Of a DNA stretch of 64,000 nucleotides, positions 21,632 through 32,531 are shown piece by piece (within the stretch, counting starts at the first letter, position 1; every line of letters begins with the position of its first letter). The notes under the pieces were generated by a model. The model was not told the DNA's origin, did no database searches, and saw nothing but the letters and a program-made list of their open reading frames with translations. Made by a program: the position numbers and the translations under genes. Location of the stretch: positions 24,060,432 through 24,124,431 of the forward strand of contig OX104113.1 of assembly GCA_944474755.1 (NCBI GenBank). The letters run 5' to 3'. Source of the stretch: Limnoperna fortunei. Its lineage: Eukaryota; Mollusca; Bivalvia; Mytilida; Modiolidae.

Positions 21632-24261
21632 AACATGTGCAATATACAAGATATTCAAGTTAATTTTATTTGTTTTATCTATGTCAATTTTTTAAAATTT
21701 CCTGTTGAAACTAAAACTGTCGACAATCCTTTCGTTTACAAACTGCAGAAAATATTTATAGAAAGTTGGTTATATATGTACGTTATATACATTTGTATTA
21801 TGTCCTCGGTTGTAAAATACATGCCACTATAAGATTTGTAAGTAGTAGAAAATTATTTCAGTACAAGATTTGTTACTTGTAAAAATCCTTGATATATTTT
21901 TATTTAAATTTTATTCATTTACCAGAATGTTCAATTTTATTCTATCGCACACTCGAGTTGATTCAATATGTAATAATATTTATCATTATTATTACCACTC
22001 ACTCACATTAAAAGTTGTACATGCCAACATAAACTGTTTTTTATTACACAGTTCATTTGTTGTCATGTTACAAATATGTGGAATGTTCATATTATTTTTA
22101 ATAGAATATAGAAAATTCAAGTTTCTGTGCAATTCTTTACTTATCTTTACAACAAAAAAATCATATGCAATTTATTTGTCTTCTCCAATAATATCCTTTT
22201 TAGTTTCTTGTTAGCTTAACATTCAGTATAAATAATTGCTAATGCTTTCTGAAACATAAAATCATAACCCACTAACAGTATTGTCAACCACAGTGCTATT
22301 GTTTTCCTGGAATTACAATTTACTCTCTAAGTACATAATTATTTATAAGGACCAGCTACTAAGTGGTTGACTCCTTATAATGATGAGTTTGTCACTCTTT
22401 CCAAAAGTAATCGTGTGTGGGATATAAACTTTTTTTCATTTCAGGCTTTTGTGCATTGATAATTTCAAGACAATGTAGCATACCATGGTTGATGACCTTT
22501 GACCTTAAACTGTTATCTCAATATCAGTGGGGCCCTCAGAGGTTGATACCATCTTACTGATATCTAGTACATTCTGGGACCATATGTTGAGGGTTCCCAG
22601 TGTTAAACCCATAGATCTGCCTAGCCTGTCACCAGGTGGTGGATAATACAGGTTCTTTCTTTGAGGGTTGCCAGGTTATAATACGAAAGCCTGTCCATAG
22701 TTCATAGTGGGTAGCAACATGTTTGGAGAGTGATACAATCCCTAAATAATAGAGACACCTTTTCAAAACAGCCGCTATAAGTGGCCTAATTCTCCATCCA
22801 TACCTAATACTCGATACATATTATAGTTGCTTGCATTGCATATCCCTTGTCCCCTGTTAGTTTATTGTTAGTAAATCTCTGGGCATTAAGAAAACAATGA
22901 ATCTATATTTATATAGTACTAAAAATGTGTAAATCAAATTAATACATGCAAGAGGTTTGGCATGCCATAAAACCTTATTTCGTTATAAATGCCTCTACCA
23001 AGTCAGGACAATGGATATACATAGTTGCTTCCTTTTTGCTGTTGGTTTTCGATTTTGCAGGTTTCTTTGACTTTGATGTGTGTATTGTTTTGGGTTTTTT
23101 TTACACTTTCCTTGGTGTTCTGTATTTGTTATTGCCTTCATTTAGTAAATTTTATTATTTGTAGAAAGATCAATAGGTTCTTACATATGTTTTTGGGAAA
23201 GACTGGGAGATCTTCTGTGAGTGATAGAAATTTTGTGTCTCTTTGCAAGTGTGGCACAGCAAAAAGAGCTAAAACATTTCTATTACTAGTGGGAGGTCAA
23301 GCAGACTTTTCCAAATGTACATAAAAGTACCTAGCTCACTCCTAAACCAACAACTTTCACCTAACAATATCCTGTAGACTCCATTGTTTAATATCCTACA
23401 TCGAATCAACACATTTGTACTGGGTCATCTGTACCAGAAATTGGCTATTTCTGGAAGAATATAAATACTGTTTATAATTCTTTTTTCTCAGATATAAAAA
23501 AAGCTGTACTGTGTATCAATATGTCATATGCAGCTTTGTATTTTTGTTGTCCAAAATCCAAGATGGTTGCCAGGGCAGCACTTAGTTTAATGTGGAACTC
23601 TAATAGAAAATGTGTTTAATGGCTTACTGTCTGAAGCTTCAGAAAAAATTGAAACAAACTTATAATCAGTATTTGTTGGATTGTTTGGCGCTACATGACA
23701 AAGATAATGTTAGAGTTTCATTAATCCCATGCAGTGGTGTTGGTGGCATATAAGAGACTGATATTCCTATGTCAAAGAATTGAAAAGTCTATGGTTTGCT
23801 ATTGGAAACCCCAAACATTACGAACAAAATGTAAAATATAAGGTTCACTATGGCACAATATTGCTGTAATTATATGAAGAGAGTTTAATTATATTCTATC
23901 AGTGGTGTTGCTGGAGTCTCCTATTAGGTAAGTATCCCCAATTGTAATGAACAAAAATACGGAAGGAAGGGCATACACTCCATCACTATATAACCCCACT
24001 TTTCAAGCTTGGGATCTAAAAAGGTTGAAAATACAATTATTCACTCACATGACAACACACAGAATTACCCCTTTTGACAAATTATATTGCACATCTTTAA
24101 AGATGCTGAAAATGTGTGTTGATACTGAACTAAAAACATTTAATGAAGAATGCAATTAAAGTCATCTCATGGAGAGATCTCTGCCACGCATTGATGGCTT
24201 CTTTAATATGGAAAAATACAATGGCAACACACTCATCCAATTCGATTAAATGTTGCATATA
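21632..24261. other. RADX 3' UTR and intergenic DNA
   Basis: The first few hundred bases are probably 3' UTR, but no cleavage site could be fixed. The rest (22450-24240) is AT-rich with low-complexity T runs. Open frames at 21870-22214 and 22946-23324 are hydrophobic by T-richness and are not called genes. Confidence 0.4.
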
Positions 24262-24523
24262 CACCTCACCATAAGTTGAGCAACACCTACATTTTTATTT
24301 TATTTCAAAAATCTGAATGAATGAATATTAACTTGGTGTTATTTATGTACTAAAGCCATCATTAGAGCACGGGAAGTTACTTTAATTAACTCCACGGGTA
24401 AATCTTTAAATAGCAAACCAGTTTGTCATACGGTAGTCGAGCACGCCTAAAGATCCTTGTTTTCCTTAACAATTCAGTGTTCATCTCCTGGTCTTTTTTC
24501 GACTTCATCTTTAAATTTTTACA

Positions 24524-26141
24524 ATGCCTAGACGGTAATTAAGTGAAGCTGAGTAGTGGCAGATCGTTGGAATGCGTAATTGTTGACAGAGCTTGCGTCA
24601 GATGGCACAACACTTTTATTGGCATTTCACTTTAGTATTGTATCCTGGCTACTGAAACGTCATCGAGATGATTTAACTTTCCAGGAACGTCCTAGGTCAG
24701 GTCAACCACCAAAAAGGAGGATAGAGCACTCGTTCATGTAGCCAAACGCCAACCGTTTGCCACTGCAAGATATCTTCGTAACGATTTGAATATTGCAGAG
24801 TCGCCGTTCGAACAGTTAACATGCGCCTAAACAAGGCAAGGTTGAGAGCTCTTCGTCCCTTGAAACGTCCACTGTTGACACAGAGACATCGCCAAGCACG
24901 TTTAGAGGGGGCACGATATCACCGTCATTGGAATATTCGAGGTGGCGACGAATACACTGGACCTAAACTGAACAACCACGACCAAGAACAACTAGGTATG
25001 GTAAGAGAAGCTTTGGATACGAGGCAGCAAGAATCTGGAATTCCTTGCCTAATGAGGCAAGGAATACATCAACATTTGGGAATTTTAAAAATTTTATATT
25101 TTCATGGTGTTTTTTAAATTTTTAATTGGTGAATGCATTTTCTTGCTGCCCTGTGACCAATGTCTCAAGCCTGTGTCTATGTGTTGCTTTTTATTTGTTT
25201 TTAGTGCTTTAATCTATTAACCTTTTTGTGCTTAGTTTATGTGCTGTATTTGCTTTTGTTTTTATAATCGTGCTGCTTATAATAACCATACTTTGTGTGT
25301 TTTTATGCCTTATATGCTTAAATGCTTTTTATGATTGTATGCTTTCTATGCTTATATGCTTTTAAGTTTGTATGCTTGTATGCTTTTTATATCTCTTTAG
25401 ACTATGGTTTTAAGTTTTTATTTTATATTTATGTATGTCTGGCGTATAAGCATGTGCTTGTTTTTGTTTTAAAAAAAATATTCAGTCGTTTAAAGAGCCA
25501 TACAGAGCTCATGTTAATTTGTTACCTTGTATATATTATGACGACTCTAAATAGAGGTTACTTACTTACTTACCGACAAAAGCAAATTCATTATTCTTCA
25601 TATTGATGGGCGCATGCGCGTTTTGATACAACGGGGCACTGCTCACAATCAGAACAACATCCTAGGCACTACAGCGTTTGGCGGTGGTAGTGCTACAGTG
25701 TGGGGAGGCTTTTCATACGACTGTAACCTGAATCTGTATGTGGTTAATGGGACAATGACAGGGCAGAAATGACGTCATTAACGCTATTATTGTGCCACAT
25801 TTTGACAATCATGCACTTGGTAAAAGACCCATCTTTATGGATGACAAAGCAAGACCTCACCGAGCTGCAATTGCACGTGATTTTATCAACAGGGAAGCTA
25901 TTGAGCATCTTCCATGGCCATCCATCTCACCCGATATGAATCCAATTGAACATTTGTGGGATATCATTGGCCGCAAAATCAATAACAAAGCACCGCTTGT
26001 CAAAATGTCCATGAACTACGTGTTACCATTCAAAATGAATGGCAGAATTTACCACATGCTACACTTCGTCGTTTAGTCAACAGCATGAGGAAGAGAGTTA
26101 ATGAACTGTACAGGAAGCGTGGTGGTTACACGACTTGCTGA
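24524..26141 (+). pseudogene. Tc1-like transposase pseudogene
   Basis: ATG at 24524 starts MPRR and is followed at once by an in-frame stop; fragments in shifting frames (WQIVGMRN; GQ, PP.K; ATARYLRNDLNIAESPF-like) follow. After the LINE insertion the frame resumes: SKFI.LFHIDGRMRV, then MDDKARPHRAAIARDFI and WPSISPDMNPIEHLWDIIGR. The D of DDKARPHRA and the E of NPIEHLWD match the second D and the final acidic residue of the DDE triad. Stops, frameshifts and the insertion mean it cannot make active enzyme. The function in life, cutting and pasting at TA sites, is family knowledge. Confidence 0.88.
24957..25577 (+). mobile_element. LINE 3' fragment with (TTAC)n tail inside the Tc1 element
   Basis: In one frame the start reads TRYGKRSFGYEAARIWNSLP, the C-terminal signature of a non-LTR reverse-transcriptase ORF. 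It ends in a stop near 25115, a T-rich 3' region with many ATGCTT words, and the tail TTACTTACTTACTTACC. Transposase sequence resumes directly afterwards. 5' truncation and a microsatellite tail are typical of target-primed insertion. Confidence 0.8.
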
Positions 26142-26463
26142 GTATTTTTGCGTTCAACACATTTCAAAGACTTTTCTTTCCCTGAACGTTAACCTGTGAT
26201 GATGTGTTTACTTTATGTTCATGAAATTGAAGTATGCAATCAAACTTATTTTTTGACTAATGAACGTTATATTTCAGTTTTTTTTATACCTTTGCTTTGA
26301 ACATTTATTCATCAAACAATAAGTAAAGCGACTGTAAAAATGTTGTTTGTATGTTTCGTTTGTCATTAATGTTCAATAAATTGTCATTTCTTTACAAAGT
26401 ATTAAAATTAATCTTAATGAATCCTGGAAAATAATATTGTGTTGCTTAACTTATGGCGAAGTG

Positions 26464-27039
<576 letters not shown>

Positions 27040-27199
27040 TATAGTAAACGAGTGTACAGTTTAGCTGAACTGGCTAAAGAAATGCTTTTAACAACTCTTG
27101 ATGTCTTTCATGACACGTAGGTCTTTACAATGGCCACAAGACTTATCTACTGTTTTGTTTTTGGCTAAACTTTTGATTTATACGGATAAACTCTGGGTT

Positions 27200-27680
27200 T
27201 TTTTTTCAATCACGTTCCACTATACTGAAGACTAGTCATATTTTCCCAAACCATCAAACACAAATGATATGTTGCTGCATTATGAGCAGGGATTTTTTCG
27301 TCGGGGATGTCTGAATACATTGAATACTTCGTCTTTCCGTCCAATTCTTTTATAACAATAACCAAGAACGTTAAACGCACGATAGCCATCACTATCATGC
27401 TTTACAACTTTTACAAAGATGCTTCAGAGCTTCCACGGTTTCCTGTTTGTGTTCAAGTGCATTTCAAGCATTAGATAATGTGCAAAAACTACAGGATGGT
27501 ACAAAAGTAATTAGTAGCACCAGCCAAATTATTTCGTCCACATTCATATTTTACAGCATCTGGAACACTACAAAAGTCATCACTTGTCAAGATGATGTCG
27601 TAACAAATGGGACCACCGAAATGTTTAGGTTTTTCTTTTGTGATGGTGATACTTCCATTTGCGATGGACCTTTTTAGCTC
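27200..27680 (-). pseudogene. Possible decayed protein-coding remnant (TPR-like)
   Basis: On the minus strand, pieces in two or three frames resemble a tetratricopeptide pattern: ALEHKQETVEALKHL, then GYRAFNVLGYCYKRIGRKDE with FNVFR, then, after a frame change, IPAHNAATYHLCLMVWENM. Stops separate them and no introns are seen, so a processed or captured pseudogene is possible. The parent gene is not recognised. This could be chance; confidence is low. Confidence 0.3.
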
Positions 27681-27999
27681 TCCAAAATATATGAAAAGGT
27701 AGCTTTTTTCCTTGAAAAATATATCACTGGGTAGTTATAAATTAACTAAAAATATTCATGCCTCAATTCTCATCTTAAGCCCATGTAAACCACGGTGATT
27801 TTACAAAGTGTTCCATTAACATCACTTGATCATTTTTTGCAGTGAATGGAGATCAATGAACGGTAATGTGCAATAGTAAAATATATTTATACGATGTCAA
27901 AATTATTTATGTCCACTTTTATATTATATATTTTTTCGTTCGTCTACAATATTTTCTTCGGATAGCTCAGCTACCATCTGAAATGGATTTGTTCATATG

Positions 28000-28470
28000 G
28001 ATCACGTTACTTTTTTTTACACACACGCATGTAACCGTATAGCTCGCATCTGCGATGCTCGCTATAATTTAAAAGTAGACAAAAATAATTTTGACATCGA
28101 TAAAATTAAAGTGTTTATTTTTTAAATTACTACAAAAATGCCAGACAAATTTTTTTCAATCTGAAACGCTGTATTTGAAATTGAGTTTTGTGACGTCACC
28201 AACACATTAGATATTACGTCACGTCATCAATGGAATGTAGAGGCACTGTTAGGGGGCTCTGAAGTAACGACACGAACAATGTGCGATGCTCGCATTAAGG
28301 CTGCGCCTACATTCATATTATTCATGAATATTTTGCCATGAGCGTTAGCGAATGGTAAAATATCATGAATATAATGCTTACCCATATTTAAATAATCCAT
28401 AAAATTGGGGCAGCCATGAATTATTTCGATTCTGATATGAAAATACAGAAATTTTACATTTCGCAACTAC
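28000..28470. repeat. Repeat-like segment with CRE palindromes and a small hairpin
   Basis: Holds GTGACGTCACC (28190), TTACGTCACGTCAT (28213), two GCGATGCTCGC words (28051 and 28283) and an imperfect palindrome around ATATTTTGCCATGAGCGTTA..ATGGTAAAATAT (28328-28365). No exon is supported; the open frame on the minus strand is not convincing. Confidence 0.4.
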
Positions 28471-28500
28471 CTATAATATTTATAGGTAAAGGTTTATTTT

Positions 28501-29128
28501 GGCTGTTCCAATTTCCGAGAACCTCCCTTGTTTCGAAATTATTATATTTCTCGTGTAAAACTTAGTAGAAAAAAACGAAGAAATATAAATTAAAAACAAA
28601 CAAACATATTTATTAACATTTACAATAAAACTTAACAATCAAAACAAAGAACGACAAAATTAAATGCTTCATTACATCAGTCGCCGTGTGGCGTGTCTGG
28701 GAATGTTCATGTGTTGCTGTGTTTGCGTGAGAAATGAAAACCGCTTACCGCATTTGGTCGACTTATGCTCCTGTTTTAGATCCACAATGGTGCAAATTTA
28801 AATCGACAGTTATTTTCCACAATTAATCAACATTTTGAAATTCGGTTGCGTTTTCATTTTGATACGTAACTGTAAATTCGTTTGTGGTGGGGGCGGGAAA
28901 AGTCTCGCGGTTTGCATTGAACGTCATTGTAAACAACGCAACGTCCCTTGAATACACAACGTAGCTAAAGTCAAGGAAGACTTGTAACATGTAAACAATA
29001 AAGGCATAGAATAGAAAAAGAACGTGTTATCGTGAAAACGTGTTATCTATTGGATTTTCTTACAAAGGTACAAAATAAAATAAATTTTAAAGCAAAAACA
29101 TCAACACACGGGGGTTTTTGAAATGCTG
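28501..29128. mobile_element. TIR element with GGCTGTTCCA ends
   Basis: Left end GGCTGTTCCAATTTC (28501) and right end the inverse of GGCTGTTCCAGCATTTC (29128), about 628 bp apart. The interior (28740-28860) resembles the arms of the inverted-repeat element at 47345-48030, sharing GCTCCTGTTTTAGATCCA-like and AATCA(A/G)CATTTTGAAAT phrases. Another GGGCTGTTCCAATTAC occurs at 43437. No coding frame. Confidence 0.6.
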
Positions 29129-29520
29129 GAACAGCCGTATTTTGTTGAATATTTAAATAGAGGTGTGTTTCCAAAGCGTTTGAAGGAAGTCATATTAGAA
29201 TTCATATTTATGTGTGTCAGTGTGAATATAGGGCATCTACAGTGTTTGAAACGAAGTACAAATACAAATATAAAAAGACAGAAATGTTCATTTGTGGAAT
29301 AACATACACTGGTACTCTAGAACATACATTAGCAACGCACAAACAATACACCCTGCGACGTTAGCAACGAAGACGGGGGCATGGGATTTGTACCGACGGG
29401 TAACCAACCAATCAAAAGTCCGCATTTGTTGCAAGCCGGGGATAAATGATTAGGTCCTCTTTCACAACGTCCGAAAATATATGAATAGGGTGGGTTTTCA
29501 AAACTTCGTCCGCAGACCTG
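29129..29520. other. Intergenic DNA
   Basis: Somewhat less AT-rich than its surroundings. The minus-strand open frame at 29329-29562 has no recognisable content. Confidence 0.35.
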
Positions 29521-29600
29521 TACCAAGTTCAAGTTCAAGTTCTTTATTGGTTTAAAATCCAAAATAAATGAATTATTACCAACACATATACATTAACAAT
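29521..29600 (-). mobile_element. Probable retroposon 3' end with (CTTGAA)n tail
   Basis: Minus strand: TTTAAACCAATAAAGAACTT followed by repeated GAACTTGAACTTG. An AATAAA next to a short tandem tail looks like a LINE 3' end. The body is not recognised. Confidence 0.4.
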
Positions 29601-29687
29601 AACAGTGTTTATATCATAGAAACAATAATACTAATAATTTGTTCAGAGGAGGTGCTATGAATATACATTCAAATTCAACATATTAAA

Positions 29688-31220
29688 TATGGAACGCCAA
29701 ATTAACATATATTCAATTAATTGTACCTATCTTCAAATATTGAAGATATCTTCAATTGAATTATACCTATCTTCAATTCAATTATAGATATCTTCAATTC
29801 AATTATACCTATCTTCAATTCAATTGTACCTAGGTACAATTCAGCACAATTAAAGATATCTTCAATTCAATTGTACCTATCTTCAATTCAATTATAGATA
29901 TCTTCAATTGAATTGAACCTATCTTCAATCGAATTGAACCTATCTTCAATTGAATTAAACCTATCTTCAATTCAATTGTGCCTAGGTATCTTCAATTGCA
30001 CTTAATCAAATTTGTATTATAATATAATTCAATTGAAGATAGGTGTAATTCAATTGAAGATAGGTGTAATTGAATTGAAGATATCTTCAAATGAATTGGA
30101 GATATCTCCAAATGAATTATGGAGATGTTGCAATTAGACCTATCTTCAAGTGAATTAAAGATATCTTCAATTTAATTGAAGATAGGTGTAATTGAATTGA
30201 AGATATCTTCAAATGAATTGAAGATATCTTCAAATGAATCAATTAAATTGCACCTAGGTATAATTCATTTGAAGATAGGTTCAATTGATATGAAGATATC
30301 TTTAATTATTTGAAGATAGGTACAATTGAATTGAAGATATCTTCAATTTATTTGAAGATATCTTCAAATGATTGAAGATATATGGAACGCCAAATTAACA
30401 TATATTCAATTAATTGTACCTATCTTCAAATATTGAAGATATCTTCAATTGAATTATACCTATCTTCAATTCAATTATAGATATCTTCAATTCAATTATA
30501 CCTATCTTCAATTCAATTGTACCTAGGTACAATTCAGCACAATTAAAGATATCTTCAATTCAATTGTACCTATCTTCAATTCAATTATAGATATCTTCAA
30601 TTGAATTGAACCTATCTTCAATCGAATTGAACCTATCTTCAATTGAATTAAACCTATCTTCAATTCAATTGTGCCTAGGTATCTTCAATTGCACTTAATC
30701 AAATTTGTATTATAATATAATTCAATTGAAGATAGGTGTAATTCAATTGAAGATAGGTGTAATTGAATTGAAGATATCTTCAAATGAATTGAAGATATCT
30801 TCAAATGAATTGGAGATATCTCCAAATAAATTATGGAGATGTTGGAATTAGACCTATCTTCAAGTGAATTAAAGATATCTTCAATTCAATTGAAGATAGG
30901 TGTAATTGAATTGAAGATATCTTCAAATGAATTGAAGATATCTTCAAATGAATCAATTAAATTGCACCTAGGTATAATTCATTTGAAGATAGGTTCAATT
31001 GATATGAAGATATCTTTAATTATTTGAAGATAGGTACAATTGAATTGAAGATATCTTCAAATAAATTTAAGATATCTTCAAATGATTGAAGATATCTTCA
31101 ATTATTTGAAGATAGGTACAATTAATTGAATATATGTTAATTTGGCGTTCCATAAAGATATCTTCAATTATTTGAAGATAGGTACAATTAATTGAATATA
31201 TGTTAATTTGGCGTTCCATA
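29688..31220. mobile_element. Foldback element: long palindromic AT-rich repeat, tandemly doubled
   Basis: Starts TATGGAACGCCAAATTAACA and ends with its exact inverse, TGTTAATTTGGCGTTCCATA. The start is repeated at 30381 and the end at 31154, so the element is doubled (29688-30380, 30381-31154) with a last partial end (31155-31220). The left half of each unit is made of CAATTCAATT..CCTATCTTC words, the right half of their inverse GAAGATAGGT..AATTGAATTG, joined by many TTGAAGATATCTTCAA palindromes. ATTAAA flanks both sides (29682-29687, 31221-31226), a candidate target-site duplication. It encodes nothing. Confidence 0.88.
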
Positions 31221-31306
31221 ATTAAAGGCATACAAGAATGAAGATAACTTTATTAGTTTCAGCTACAACAACATGTAGTGTATATAAATGTTTAAATATA
31301 AATCTG

Positions 31307-32531
31307 CTATTTTCTTAAGCTAGTGCTCAAATTGTACATTTCATATAACCCATCAATACATACTTGACACAAATCTACATCTTTGTCCTTGAGAATAAAC
31401 ATAAATTTGTCATTTATACTCATATCTGAAAATGAGGGAACAATATCTGTTATTTTCTTTAAAAATACATTTCTAGGGTTATCAAGACATGGACAACTCA
31501 TTAAAAAGTGAAACTCATCTTCAACTTCAGTATTACATAATGGGCATAAACGATTATGCAATGGAGTTTTATTATATCTCCCTTCTTCAATTTTCAAGTT
31601 ACTATTACTTATGCGAATCTTAGTGAAACTAGCTGTATAACTTTTATCATTGTTAGCTAGAAGATATGTTTCAATTTTATAATCTAATTTCAGTTTTCTA
31701 TACAGTCTAAGTTTGTTGCCATTGGGATTACTGGAATCATCAAAAAGGGATAGTTTCCAAAATTGAATATATTGTTCTTCCAATTTTTTGTTAATTGAAG
31801 AAATTAGTCTATTTATACTAAATGTGCCTTGATTTTCCCATATATGACTGAATCCAAGTTTTGACATTAAACATTTTAGTAAGTCACAAAAACTATTTTT
31901 CAATAGAAGGTTACCTTCATATGCTCTTTTAGCAATAGAATTTTCATCTAATTTAATTAGATGATCCCAAAAACCTATTAACTTAATAGCTGATATAGCT
32001 ATTGGAAATAGACCAAGTTCTCCCAGAACTGCCATATTGGAAGCTTTTTTGCTAACCCCTAAAATAAATTTGGCGTTTTTTATTTGCAATTTGTCAGGTA
32101 GAAAATCTTTATATTTAGATTCAAGAGACTGATTTACTTTTATAATGGACTTTAGTCCCCATACTTCAGAACAATAGAGAAGGATTGGTTTAACACATGT
32201 ATCAAAAAGCTTGATATGAGATGGGACATTAAGTTTTTCAGAGAATAACATTTTTCTTACACAGAACATGGCCTTGCTGGCTTTTTTTGAAAGGTAGTTG
32301 ATAGCATGTGTGAATGAACCTGATGCCTTGAAATATATACCTAAATATTTATATTCAGTTGCTTGATGTATATATTGATTATTGTAGAGAAAATGAAAGC
32401 CTTTTAAAATTTTTCCTGACTTATTAAAAATATGACTTTTGTCTTATTCACATTCACTTTAAGATTCCACTTTTGACAAAAACTATATAACTTATCAAGC
32501 ATTTTTTGTAAACCTTGGGATGAATTTGATA
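31307..32531 (-). pseudogene. LINE A ORF2, C-terminal part after two frameshifts
   Basis: Below the YADD break the coding sense goes on in another frame (LQKMLDKLYSFCQKWNLKVN). It shifts again near 32430 in a T run (NKSGKILKGFHFLYNN), and then stays open to the stop at 31307. The last 320 codons hold the thumb and linker region (CVKPILLYCSEVWG, FILGVSKKASNMAVLGELG) and a terminal CCHC-like knuckle (LCPLCNTEVEDEFHFLMSC). Two frameshifts and no further stops suggest a fairly young dead copy, or sequencing slips in homopolymers. Confidence 0.85.

Larger units (their letters stand above)
24262..26463 (+). mobile_element. Decayed Tc1/mariner transposon interrupted by a LINE fragment
   Basis: The imperfect terminal inverted repeats begin CACCTCACCATAAGTTGAGC on the left and, inverted, CACTTCGCCATAAGTTAAGC on the right. 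Both are flanked by TA (24260-24261 and 26464-26465), as in Tc1/mariner insertions. Inside is a broken Tc1-type transposase, and within it a LINE 3' fragment with its own tail. Confidence 0.9.

Noticed and set aside
21870..23324. Hydrophobic ORFs resembling membrane proteins
   Set aside because: The composition follows from T-rich DNA; no conserved motif, no plausible splice structure.
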